A stretch of DNA of 10,298 bases from Thermoguttaceae bacterium (GTDB lineage: Bacteria; Planctomycetota; Planctomycetia; Pirellulales; Thermoguttaceae): positions 19,557-29,854 of the forward strand of contig JANLFZ010000006.1 of the NCBI GenBank assembly GCA_024653385.1. The letters are read 5' to 3'. Under the pieces are notes generated by a model. That model was given only the letters and a program-made list of their open reading frames with translations, ran no database searches and was not told the origin of the DNA. A program made the translations under genes and the position numbers. This document shows, piece by piece, positions 1 to 6,857 of this stretch. Position 1 is the first letter of the stretch. The number at the start of each line of letters is the position of its first letter.

Positions 1-317
1 TTGCGCTCGATGAGCCGCCGCCACTCGGTGTACAGCTCGACATGCTGGCCGAACCGTTTCTTCGCGTCGGCCAGGCGGGTCTTGTCCACGTCGCACGCGG
101 CCAGAAGCTTGTAATCGCCGCCGGGATGCTTGATGTAGGTGTTCAGGTCTTCGCCGGCCTGCCCGCCGCAACCGATGAGGCCGGCCGCAAGCGTCTCGCT
201 GGGCGGCGACTGACCCGGGCCACCCAGCACGTGGCGGGGCACCACGGTCACCGCCGCGGTCGCCGCCGCGGTTTTCAAGACCTGCCGCCGCGTGAGTCTG
301 CCGCTGGGCTTTCGCAT
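1..317 (-). CDS. Gfo/Idh/MocA-family oxidoreductase with Tat signal, N-terminal part (runs off the left edge)
   Basis: A 105-codon N-terminal fragment is visible, from an ATG at 317-315 to the window edge; the C-terminal part lies outside. The protein opens with a twin-arginine signal (TRRQVLKTAAATAAV, about residues 9-23) followed by a hydrophobic stretch and a likely cleavage region near PRHVLGGPG. It should therefore be exported folded by the Tat system. The mature part starts with a Rossmann nucleotide-binding motif, AAGLIGCGGQAGEDL (about residues 45-59), and then AACDVDKTRLADAKKRFG, whose aspartate sits at the end of the second beta strand. This is typical of NAD(P)-dependent Gfo/Idh/MocA sugar or inositol dehydrogenase-like proteins. 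Exported members are numerous in Planctomycetes, and their substrates are mostly unknown. The start is fixed by a strong Shine-Dalgarno 8 bases upstream. The gene is transcribed away from the efflux operon. Family call confident; substrate not assignable. Confidence 0.9.
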   Translation of the reverse strand, partial: MRKPSGRLTRRQVLKTAAATAAVTVVPRHVLGGPGQSPPSETLAAGLIGCGGQAGEDLNTYIKHPGGDYKLLAACDVDKTRLADAKKRFGQHVELYTEWRRLIER

Positions 318-325
318 GGAATGAA

Positions 326-333
326 CCTCCCTT
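326..333 (-). promoter_or_regulatory. Shine-Dalgarno site of the oxidoreductase gene
   Basis: On the minus strand AAGGGAGG lies 8 bases before the ATG at 317-315. This is close to an ideal anti-16S match and fixes the start codon just ahead of the Tat motif. Confidence 0.75.
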
Positions 334-375
334 GGCGTGAACGGATGGTGGGGCGCGGTCAAATGGCGTTCCAAG

Positions 376-396
376 CCGTCCCTCGGCAACGGACGG
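376..396. repeat. Inverted repeat / hairpin in the oxidoreductase leader
   Basis: CCGTCC (376-381) and GGACGG (391-396) are perfect 6-base reverse complements around a 9-base loop. It lies between the minus-strand TATAAT and the oxidoreductase start, so it would fall in that gene's 5' untranslated RNA, or could be an operator. There is no T-run on either side, so it is not a terminator. No function can be assigned. Confidence 0.4.
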
Positions 397-422
397 GGCA
401 CCGACTCGTCCCACGCGCGGCC

Positions 423-428
423 ATTATA
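423..428 (-). promoter_or_regulatory. Possible -10 element for the oxidoreductase gene
   Basis: The minus strand reads a perfect TATAAT here, about 105 bases upstream of the oxidoreductase ATG and in otherwise very GC-rich DNA. No good TTGACA-like -35 element sits at 16-18 bases (the nearest hexamers are TGCGTT and CTGCGT). The assignment rests on the -10 box alone. Confidence 0.35.
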
Positions 429-558
429 GAGCATCGTCATCCGCAACGCAGCCGCGCGCGACGCGTCGTGAAGCGACCTCCAGACGGCAGGGGTCGAGCT
501 AACGCCAACGGGCAAGGGGCCCGGTTTTCGGTGAACCAAGGCGCCAAGGCGTTTCCGT

Positions 559-588
559 TTGACACCAGAGGATTGCCCTTGGTAGGCT
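559..588 (+). promoter_or_regulatory. Sigma70-type promoter driving the fluoride riboswitch leader and efflux operon
   Basis: A perfect -35 hexamer TTGACA (559-564) is followed after 18 bases by TAGGCT (583-588). That hexamer keeps the critical T1, A2 and T6 of a -10 box and is preceded by an extended -10 TG (580-581). Transcription would start at about 594-597, a few bases before the first stem of the riboswitch at 601. Riboswitch aptamers commonly begin near the transcript 5' end, so the promoter and riboswitch calls support each other. The predicted leader before the ATG at 759 is about 160 bases. Confidence 0.55.
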
Positions 589-600
589 AGAGGTTCACGA

Positions 601-661
601 TCGGGGATGGAGTCCCCCGAAGAACCGCCCGGCGCTCAGGCCGTGGCTGATGACTCCTACC
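601..661 (+). promoter_or_regulatory. Fluoride riboswitch aptamer (crcB RNA motif)
   Basis: All elements of the crcB/fluoride aptamer can be placed. P1 is TCGGGG (601-606) with CCCCGA (615-620), closing the 8-base loop ATGGAGTC (607-614). Loop bases GAGTC (610-614) form a perfect 5-bp pseudoknot with GACTC (652-656). The P1-P3 joint AGAACC (621-626) matches the family's A-rich joint. P3 is GCCCGGC (627-633) with GCCGTGGC (640-647, T644 bulged). The hallmark TGATGACTCCTACC occupies 648-661. In Thermotoga petrophila riboswitch numbering (recalled), A6, U7, G8, U38, A40, U41, G42 and U48 correspond to A607, U608, G609, U648, A650, U651, G652 and U658. This covers the phosphates that cage the Mg-fluoride site, the reverse A6-U38 pair and the A40-U48 linchpin. 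It lies on the same strand as the RND permease gene, 97 bases before its ATG, with no other gene between. The family switches genes on when fluoride binds. Confidence 0.92.
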
Positions 662-721
662 TGGCGTATTCCGCTTGGGTAGGGGTTCCGACCGCATCGT
701 CAAGCCCCGCTGGCAAGCGGG
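654..721 (+). promoter_or_regulatory. Probable expression platform of the fluoride riboswitch
   Basis: CTCCTACC (654-661) overlaps the 3' strand of the aptamer pseudoknot and the linchpin U658. It can pair over 8 bp (one G-U) with GGTAGGGG (678-685). Forming this stem would destroy the aptamer, the usual off-state design in this family. No U-run follows the stem (TTCCGACC instead), so classical intrinsic termination is not obvious. Further alternatives exist: CCGCTTG (671-677) is a perfect complement of CAAGCGG (714-720), GGGG (682-685) can pair CCCC (705-708), and CCCGCT (706-711) pairs AGCGGG (716-721) around GGCA. These compete for the same bases, so ligand binding could be passed on to the region before the start codon. 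The switching mechanism is inferred. Confidence 0.6.
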
Positions 722-758
722 TATTGTACGACACCGTGGCTTGGTGCGCCTGTCCCGA

Positions 759-3700
759 ATGCCTCACCAGACTCCCGCCTCGACGGAACAGCATTTGGCC
801 TCCTCCGAGCCCTTCGTGATTCGGCACCGGAAGGCGATTCTCTTCCTCACGATGGCCCTGTGCCTGGCCGGAGGCTACGCCGCTTACATCATGCCGGCCT
901 CGGTGTTCCCGCAGACCGATTTCCCCCGAGTCGTCATTCTCATCGACAACGGGGTCATGCCGGCCGACGAAATGATGGCCACGATCACGCGGCCGGTCGA
1001 AGAGGCGATGAAGAACATCCCCGGCACGGCCACGATTCGTTCGACGACCGGCCGAGGCTCGGCGGCCGTGAACGTCTTCTTCGACTGGTCGACGGACATG
1101 ATCGAGGCCGAACTGTACGTGCTGGGGCGGCTTGCCCAAATCCGCAGCACGCTGCCGCCGACGGCCGAGTTCGCGGTCCACCGGCTCACCTTCTCCGCCT
1201 TTCCGATCATCGGCATCAGCCTCACGAGCAAGACGCGGAACATCACGGAGCTTTGGGAGAAGGCCCGCTACGACCTGAGCCCCCGGTTCCTGCGGATCAA
1301 GGGCGTCGCGCGAGTGAACATCGTGGGCGGCCGGGTGCCCGAATACCACGTGGTTGTCGACCCGCTGAAGCTGGAGGCGCACCGCCTGACCATCGAGCAG
1401 GTCAGCAAGGCGCTGGCCGAGACGAACCAGTTCACCTCGGCGGGGATGCACGAGGAGAACCGCCAACTCTACCTGGCGGTGGTCGATAATCGCCTGCGCA
1501 ACCCGGCGGACATCGAGAACGTGGTCGTGGCCTGGTCGGGCCGCTCGCCGATCCACGTGCGCGACATCGCCACCGTGCGCCGCGGCTACGCCCCGCAGTT
1601 CAACATCGTCACCGCGGCAGGTTCCGAGGCGGTGTTGATGAACATCTACGGCCAGCCCGACAGCAACACCGTGGCCATCGCCGGCGCCCTTCAAGAGGAA
1701 CTCAAGCGGATTCGCCAGGAACTCCCGCCGGACATGAAGCTGGCGTTCTTCTACGACCAGTCGCTTTTCGTGCGCGAGGGGGTGCGGAGCGTTTGGGAGT
1801 GCATCACCATCGGGTTGGTTCTTTCGGTCATCATCCACTACTTGTTCCTGCGGAGCCTCTCGGGGGCGTTTGTGGTCGGGGTGGGGATCCCGGTGACGGT
1901 GCTAGTGACCCTGGTGGTGATGCGCGCCAGCCGCATGAGCTTCAACCTGATGACATTGGGCGGCATTGCGGCCGCCATCGGCATGGTGATCGACGACGCC
2001 ATCGTGGTCGTCGAGGCCATCCATGCCAAGCTGGCGGCGGGTCACGCGCCTTCGCAGGCCATCCGATCGGTGATGCACGAAGTCGGGCCGGCCCTGGTGG
2101 GCAGCACGCTGACGCCCATCGTGGTCTTCATCCCGTTGGCCTTTCTCGATGGCGTCCCCGGCGTCTTTTTCCGCGCCTTGGCGCTGACGATGGTTTCGTC
2201 CCTGCTCATCTCCCTGCTGGTGGCCGTGACGTTCACGCCGGCCATCGCCGGACTCTTGATGCGTCATCGCGGCACGCAAACGCAGGACGAGTTGGCGCAA
2301 GGCGGGCGGGTTTTGCGCACGGTCATCGCGGCCTACGAGTGGGTCGTCCGCCGCGCGCTGCGCCACCCATGGCTGGCCCTGGGCTGCACCGTGCTGGTGG
2401 TGGCCGGCGGCATCGCGCTGTACGATCGGCTGGAAACCGACTTTCTGCCCAAGATGGAAGAAGGGGCCTTCGTCCTGGACTATTACTCTCGGCCCGGAAC
2501 CAGCCTGTCGGAAACGAATCGGATGCTGCGGCACGTCGAGGAAATCCTGCTTGGCACCCCCGAGGTGGAGAGCTTCTCGCGGCGCACCGGGGCACGCCTG
2601 GCGTTGGCCATCGCCGAGCCGAACACCGGCGACTTCCTGGTGAAACTGCGGCCGGATCGCAAGCGATCGACCGAAGAAGTCATCGCCGAACTGCGCGAGA
2701 AGATCCACGCCGCCGAGCCGGCGCTGCATACCGATTTCCCCGGCGTATTGAGCGACCTGATCGGCGACCTGACCTGGTCTCCGAAACCTTGCGAGATCAA
2801 GGTCTTCTCGAACGACACCGAAGTGCTCAAGAAAAAGGCGACGGAGATCGCCGAGACCATCGAGAAGTTGCCCGGAGTGGTCGATGTCGAGCCGGGCCTG
2901 GTGGTGGCCGGGCCGTCGATGCGATTCGCGGTTCGCCCCGAGGCGGCTGCCCGCGTAGGGCTCACGCCCGCGGACATCGGCAACGCCCTGCAAACGAGCC
3001 TTTTGGGGAACGCCTCGTCGTATTTGCTCCAGGGGGATCGCACCGTCGGAGTCCGCGTTCTCTCGTCCGCCGAGACACGCGACCGGGAACTGCGCATCCG
3101 CGAAACGCCGATCCGCTCTCCGTCCGGAAGCGTGGTTCCCCTGAACGACGTTGCCGAGGTTCAGTATCAGCCGGGCATTCTGGAGATGCACCGCGAGGAT
3201 CTGCGCCAGCTCGTGGCCGTGTCGGCCCGGTTCGCAGGCATGGATCTGGGGACCGGCATCGAGAAGATCCAGGCGGAATTGGGCAAGAGCCTTCAACTCC
3301 CGCCCGGGGCAACCCTGGAGTTCGGCGGGCTCTACCAGCAGCAACAGGAATCGTTCAAGAACCTCACGTTCGTCCTGCTGATGGCCATCTTCCTGGTGTT
3401 CGCCGTGCTCTTGGTCGAGTTCCGCTCCGTCATCCAGCCCTTGGCGATCGTCCTGGGAGCGGTGCTGGCCCTGTTCGGCGTGGTCGCCGCCTTGGGACTG
3501 ACCGGAACCTCGCTCAACATCGTGTCGTTCCTGGGGGCCATCATCGGCGTCGGGATCGTCGCCAAGAATGGCATCCTGATGCTGGATTTCGTCGAGCATC
3601 TGCAAACCCGCGGGTACAGCCTGTTCGATTCCCTGGTGCAATCGGGGCGACGCCGGTTGCGGCCGGTGCTGATGACCTCGCTGGCAACCTTCATCGGACT

Positions 3701-3854
3701 GTTGCCGCTGGCCTGGGGCGTCGGTGCAGGCGCCGACATGCTCCGTCCCCTGGCCATCGCCATTATCGGGGCGCTGTTCATCTCGCTTCTTCTGTCGCTG
3801 GTCGTCACGCCGGTGTTCTACTATGTCATGGCGCGCCTGCTGCGCTCGGAGTGA
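759..3854 (+). CDS. RND (HAE1-like) efflux pump permease
   Basis: This is the inner-membrane proton-driven pump of a tripartite efflux system, 1031 aa (family usual about 1000-1070). TM1 lies at about residues 25-45 (AILFLTMALCLAGGYAAY). It is followed by the first periplasmic porter domain, the TM2-TM6 block (about 345-500), a linker, the second periplasmic domain (about 565-865) and the TM8-TM12 block (about 870-1027). TM4 carries GMVIDDAIVVVEAI with the proton-relay pair Asp412/Asp413, and TM10 carries VAKNGILMLDF with Lys936. This is the Asp-Asp-Lys network of drug/organic HAE-type pumps rather than the single-Asp arrangement of heavy-metal CzcA/CusA pumps. The frame stays open upstream to a TTG at 675, but that codon lies inside the riboswitch platform stem-loop, so ATG 759 is preferred; no clear Shine-Dalgarno precedes it. 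It is the first gene after the fluoride riboswitch and its stop is 3 bases before the adaptor ATG. Substrate unknown. Confidence 0.93.
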   Translation: MPHQTPASTEQHLASSEPFVIRHRKAILFLTMALCLAGGYAAYIMPASVFPQTDFPRVVILIDNGVMPADEMMATITRPVEEAMKNIPGTATIRSTTGRGSAAVNVFFDWSTDMIEAELYVLGRLAQIRSTLPPTAEFAVHRLTFSAFPIIGISLTSKTRNITELWEKARYDLSPRFLRIKGVARVNIVGGRVPEYHVVVDPLKLEAHRLTIEQVSKALAETNQFTSAGMHEENRQLYLAVVDNRLRNPADIENVVVAWSGRSPIHVRDIATVRRGYAPQFNIVTAAGSEAVLMNIYGQPDSNTVAIAGALQEELKRIRQELPPDMKLAFFYDQSLFVREGVRSVWECITIGLVLSVIIHYLFLRSLSGAFVVGVGIPVTVLVTLVVMRASRMSFNLMTLGGIAAAIGMVIDDAIVVVEAIHAKLAAGHAPSQAIRSVMHEVGPALVGSTLTPIVVFIPLAFLDGVPGVFFRALALTMVSSLLISLLVAVTFTPAIAGLLMRHRGTQTQDELAQGGRVLRTVIAAYEWVVRRALRHPWLALGCTVLVVAGGIALYDRLETDFLPKMEEGAFVLDYYSRPGTSLSETNRMLRHVEEILLGTPEVESFSRRTGARLALAIAEPNTGDFLVKLRPDRKRSTEEVIAELREKIHAAEPALHTDFPGVLSDLIGDLTWSPKPCEIKVFSNDTEVLKKKATEIAETIEKLPGVVDVEPGLVVAGPSMRFAVRPEAAARVGLTPADIGNALQTSLLGNASSYLLQGDRTVGVRVLSSAETRDRELRIRETPIRSPSGSVVPLNDVAEVQYQPGILEMHREDLRQLVAVSARFAGMDLGTGIEKIQAELGKSLQLPPGATLEFGGLYQQQQESFKNLTFVLLMAIFLVFAVLLVEFRSVIQPLAIVLGAVLALFGVVAALGLTGTSLNIVSFLGAIIGVGIVAKNGILMLDFVEHLQTRGYSLFDSLVQSGRRRLRPVLMTSLATFIGLLPLAWGVGAGADMLRPLAIAIIGALFISLLLSLVVTPVFYYVMARLLRSE

Positions 3855-3857
3855 TTC

Positions 3858-5159
3858 ATGTTCCTACTGGATAAGAGGGTCTGGGTTGCGCTGGTTCTGA
3901 CTGGGTCGATGGCCTTTGCCACGACCGGCTGCAAGAATGCGGCATCCGAGGAAGCTGCCGAGGAAGACGGCCTTCCCAAGGAGCCGGTGCCGGTCCGCGC
4001 GGTCAAGGTCGAAACGACGGTCTTGAGGCCCTCGATCGACGTGGTGGGCACGCTGATCGCCATCCCCGAGCGCACCACCTCCGTCTCGCCGCAAATCGCC
4101 GGCTGGATTCAGAAGGTCCAGGTGGTCGAGGGCGGCCAAGTACGTGCCGGGGATGTGCTGGTGTTTCTCGACAGCCGATTGGCCGAGGCGGAACATGCCA
4201 AGGCGACCGCGGCGGTGGCGGAGAAGGCAGCCATCCTGGAACGACTGAAACGCGGGCCACGTCCCGAGGAAATCGAGGTCGCCCGCCACGACGCCCACAA
4301 GGCGCAAGTCGCCGCCGGCGCGCTGCGCAGCGAAGTGGAGGCCCTCAAGCCCCTCCAGGCTCGCAACGAAGTGTCGCCGGTTCAGTTCCAGAAGGCCCGG
4401 TCGGCGCTTGAAGCGGCGGAAGCCGAGTCGGCTGCCGCCCTCGCCCGGCTGAAGCTCCTGGAGGCGGGAACCCGGCCCGAAGAGATTGCCGAGGCCGAGG
4501 CCCGGCTCGCGGCCGCGAGGGCCGAACTGGACAGTGCAGCGCTCAACTTGCAGTTGTGCAAGATCGCCAGCCCGATCGACGGCGTCATCACGCAGCTTGC
4601 CGCGCGCCAAGGCATGTACGTCGAGCGCACCGCGAGCGTGGCCACGATCGTGGATCTGTCGAAGGTCTTCATGCAAGTCCGCATCCCCAGCGCGTATCTG
4701 GCCCAAGTGAAGCCCGGCGCAGCGGTCGATGTCCGGGTGGCGTCGTTGCCCGACACGACCTTCCGTGGCAGCATCGCGCGCATCGGCGGACAGGCGGACC
4801 CCGCGACCGGCGATGTGGATGCCCTGGCCGAGGTCGCCAACGAAAACGGCCTGCTCCGTCCCGGCCTGGCCTGCCGCGGTCGTGTGTGGCTTCCGGAGGT
4901 TGCCGACGCGCTGGTGGTTCCGGCCGCCGCCATCGCGGACCGCGCCGGCACCCCCGTGGTGACGGTGGTCCGCGAGGGCAAGGCTTCTGAGGTGAAAGTC
5001 AGACTCGGGGTCCAAACGCCGGAAAAGACTCAAGTGATCGAGGGGCTGGCCCCCGGGGAGACGGTAGTCACGGAAGGGGGGTACGGGTTGCCGGAAGGGT
5101 GCCCGGTGCGTCTGGTTGAACCCGGCGACAGAACGATCGCCGAGAAATCGAGCCGATAA
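3858..5159 (+). CDS. Periplasmic adaptor (membrane fusion) subunit of the RND pump
   Basis: This 433-aa protein bridges the RND permease and the outer-membrane channel. A hydrophobic N-terminus (residues 8-21) leads to Cys25 in ATTGC; it resembles a lipobox, with Thr rather than Leu at -3, so lipidation is likely but not certain. Order of domains: a barrel strand and first biotinyl/lipoyl-like half (about 69-105, AGWIQKVQVVEGGQVRAGDVL); a long alpha-helical coiled-coil hairpin (about 106-232) whose two arms each contain an RPEEI segment (residues 135 and 206); the second lipoyl half (about 233-262, KIASPIDGVITQLAARQGMYV); a beta-barrel (about 267-345); and a membrane-proximal domain (about 348-420). 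GGAG at 3848-3851 overlaps the end of the permease gene and sits 6 bases before ATG 3858, so the two genes are almost certainly translationally coupled. Confidence 0.93.
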   Translation: MFLLDKRVWVALVLTGSMAFATTGCKNAASEEAAEEDGLPKEPVPVRAVKVETTVLRPSIDVVGTLIAIPERTTSVSPQIAGWIQKVQVVEGGQVRAGDVLVFLDSRLAEAEHAKATAAVAEKAAILERLKRGPRPEEIEVARHDAHKAQVAAGALRSEVEALKPLQARNEVSPVQFQKARSALEAAEAESAAALARLKLLEAGTRPEEIAEAEARLAAARAELDSAALNLQLCKIASPIDGVITQLAARQGMYVERTASVATIVDLSKVFMQVRIPSAYLAQVKPGAAVDVRVASLPDTTFRGSIARIGGQADPATGDVDALAEVANENGLLRPGLACRGRVWLPEVADALVVPAAAIADRAGTPVVTVVREGKASEVKVRLGVQTPEKTQVIEGLAPGETVVTEGGYGLPEGCPVRLVEPGDRTIAEKSSR

Positions 5160-5197
5160 ACTCTTCCCCGCCTGCCTATTTCGCCGTCCGCGCGATG

Positions 5198-5245
5198 CCG
5201 TGATGGATCTCGGTTCACGGTTCCTGCCCTTGCGGGGCAAAACCG
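5198..5245 (+). repeat. Two overlapping hairpins between adaptor and outer-membrane channel genes
   Basis: In the 187-base gap (5160-5346), CCGTGA (5198-5203) pairs perfectly with TCACGG (5215-5220). CGGTT/AACCG (5218-5222 and 5241-5245) enclose TGCCC/GGGCA (5225-5229 and 5235-5239) around TTGCG. The hairpins share bases 5218-5220. Only AAAA, not a T-run, accompanies the second, so it is not a canonical plus-strand terminator. It may be an mRNA processing or attenuation structure, or a partial terminator that sets less channel protein than pump. I see no promoter or gene in the rest of the gap. Confidence 0.45.
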
Positions 5246-5346
5246 AAGGGAAGGCGTGCTCGCCCGTGCCGATACTCTGCTGATGGAGCCGAGTCTGCCG
5301 AGTATTCCGATTGTCCGACCGTTGCCCCCGCGCTGGTGTTACACGC

Positions 5347-6777
5347 ATGGACGCGACCTCGTTGCTTCGAGTCACCCTTGGATCAGCGCTGACCCTCTGC
5401 CTGCTTCGACCATGCGCCGCGCAGACGCCGGCTCCGCTACCCGACGATCGCCCGGCCCGCCCCCCGGTCGCCGACACGGCACCGTTGCCCGGCGCGATTC
5501 TCACGCCCGCGGCAACCGAAGGTTCCGCGGCCACGCCGGTCGATCTGCGCACAGCCCTGGAACTGACACTGGCGCGAAACCCGGACCTCGTGGCGATTCG
5601 CCAGAACCTCCCGGTGTCGTCCGCGGCGATGGCCGTCGCGCATCGATTTCCGACCAGCCTCAATCCCACGGTCTCGATCGACGTGCGCCCGTGGACCTTC
5701 GAGAAGGATACCGGCGCGGGTTCGACGCCGCTGGACACGGATTTCACCGTTTCATGGAACCAGCCCATCGAGCTGGGGCACCGCCGCGCATATCGCGAGG
5801 CCATCGCCCGGGCCGACTTCAACCAAACCCAGTGGAACGTGTTGCAGGCCGAGCTTTCCGCATTGGTGCAGACGTATCGCTTGCACCAGACTGCTACCTA
5901 CCGCCGCGAAAAACTGCGAGTGGCCCGGCAGTTGGCGGATTTCAATAGGGCGTTGGTCGAGACGGTGGAGCGGCAGATGCAGGCGAACCAGGCATCCGCG
6001 GCCGACGTGTCGCTGGCGAACGTCGAGAACCAGGCGACGATGCAACAACTGGCCGCATGCCAGCAGGACTTCCTTGCGGCGCTGACCGAATTGCGACAAC
6101 AGATGGGGATCCCGGAATACGCGGGCAGCATGGTGCCGAGCGGCCCGCTTCGAGTGCCCGAGCCCGTCCCGCCCGGCGACGAAGAGCACCTCATCAACAC
6201 GGCGCTGTCGAGTCGACCCGAGATTCATGCGGCGGCAGCGCAAGTCGCCAGCTCGCGCGCGGCAGTCTGTCTGGCACGTGCCGATCGGATCCCCATTCCC
6301 TCCGTTGGCCCGGTCTATTCGAAAAATGAGTCGGGAGTGACGTTCTACGGTTTGGCGGTGAGTAGCCCCATTCCCATTCTGAATGCCGGCGGCCCGCTGG
6401 TTCGCCAGCGCGAGGCCGAGTATCGCCGGGACGCCGTGGCGCTGGAGCAAACGCGACAGCGGGTCCGGGCGCAAGTGAAAGCGACCCTGGCCAAGTGGAA
6501 CCACGCGCAGCAGTTGGTTGCCCGCACGCAAGCCACCGTGCAGCCGATCCAGGCCGAGACGGCCCGCATGGAGCGGCTCTACAAGGCCGGCCAGACCGAC
6601 CTCCTCAGGCTGCTCCAGGTGCGAGGGCGACTGATCCAGGCCGACAATGCGCAGCTCGACGCCCTATGGCAGGCCACGCAGGCCTACGCCGATCTGCTCG
6701 CGGCGTTGGGCTGCACGCCGCTGATCGGCTCGGTGGACGCCGAGCCTGCCCCCTCGGCGGATCCTCAAGGCCAATAG
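5347..6777 (+). CDS. TolC/CzcC-like outer-membrane efflux channel
   Basis: This 476-aa protein should form the trimeric outer-membrane duct of the tripartite pump. It has an N-terminal signal peptide (MDATSLLRVTLGSALTLCLL, then RPCAAQ, cleavage probably after CAA or CAAQ) and a Pro/Ala-rich linker to about residue 60. Two outer-membrane efflux protein repeats follow, at about 64-256 (starting VDLRTALELTLARNPDL) and about 282-456 (ending YADLLAALGC). The strand motif SSPIPILNAGGPLVRQREAEY (338-358) is the P-L/I-P-x-x-N-x-x-G signature common in CzcC/CusC-type members, and LYKAGQTDLLRLLQVR (411-426) is the usual second-repeat helix turn. The frame extends upstream to TTG 5311, but ATG 5347 puts the signal peptide at the N-terminus. 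No clear Shine-Dalgarno is seen. It is the third gene of the efflux set and probably co-transcribed, though the gap allows separate control. Confidence 0.9.
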   Translation: MDATSLLRVTLGSALTLCLLRPCAAQTPAPLPDDRPARPPVADTAPLPGAILTPAATEGSAATPVDLRTALELTLARNPDLVAIRQNLPVSSAAMAVAHRFPTSLNPTVSIDVRPWTFEKDTGAGSTPLDTDFTVSWNQPIELGHRRAYREAIARADFNQTQWNVLQAELSALVQTYRLHQTATYRREKLRVARQLADFNRALVETVERQMQANQASAADVSLANVENQATMQQLAACQQDFLAALTELRQQMGIPEYAGSMVPSGPLRVPEPVPPGDEEHLINTALSSRPEIHAAAAQVASSRAAVCLARADRIPIPSVGPVYSKNESGVTFYGLAVSSPIPILNAGGPLVRQREAEYRRDAVALEQTRQRVRAQVKATLAKWNHAQQLVARTQATVQPIQAETARMERLYKAGQTDLLRLLQVRGRLIQADNAQLDALWQATQAYADLLAALGCTPLIGSVDAEPAPSADPQGQ

Positions 6778-6857
6778 CCCCGCACGTCAGGGTGTCCCGC
6801 TCTTCTTGCACTCGTGTTCACGGCGAGCCAAGATAGGGAAAGCGAGGGCCTCGGGTC

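Larger units (their letters stand above)
318..558. other. Divergent intergenic region, oxidoreductase side
   Basis: This is the non-coding 5' flank of the oxidoreductase gene. It holds that gene's ribosome binding site, a perfect inverted repeat (376-396) and a TATAAT on the minus strand (428-423), annotated separately. In 429-558 I see only GC-rich sequence with a short direct repeat of CAAGGCG near 538-550. No small gene is supported. The plus-strand open frame through 42-590 is antisense to the oxidoreductase and has low-complexity Arg/Gly composition. Confidence 0.6.

Noticed and set aside
42..590. Plus-strand open frame opposite the oxidoreductase and through the intergenic region
   Set aside because: Antisense to a gene with a clear Tat signal and Rossmann motif; composition is Arg-rich and featureless, and it runs over the putative TTGACA promoter element.
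675..758. Longer N-terminus for the RND permease beginning at TTG 675
   Set aside because: The TTG lies in the riboswitch expression platform, no Shine-Dalgarno precedes it, and the extra 28 residues do not resemble an RND N-terminus.
1793..3874. Long plus-strand open frame (693 codons) inside the RND permease
   Set aside because: The permease frame has clear family motifs throughout; the alternative frame is an Arg/Gly-rich shadow.
5198..5310. Second fluoride-type riboswitch before the channel gene
   Set aside because: GATGG and CTGATGG fragments occur, but there is no P1 stem with a pseudoknot partner and no CTCCTAC hallmark.
5311..5346. Longer N-terminus for the outer-membrane channel from TTG 5311
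   Set aside because: It would bury the signal peptide behind 12 extra residues; ATG 5347 gives a normal signal peptide.
3864..5822. Long minus-strand open frame opposite the adaptor and channel genes
   Set aside because: Antisense shadow of two recognised proteins, with no signal peptide or domain of its own.
6806..6834. Possible promoter TTGCAC, 17 bases, CAAGAT before the TPR gene
   Set aside because: The -10 matches consensus at only three positions; too weak to annotate, although the position would give a plausible short leader.
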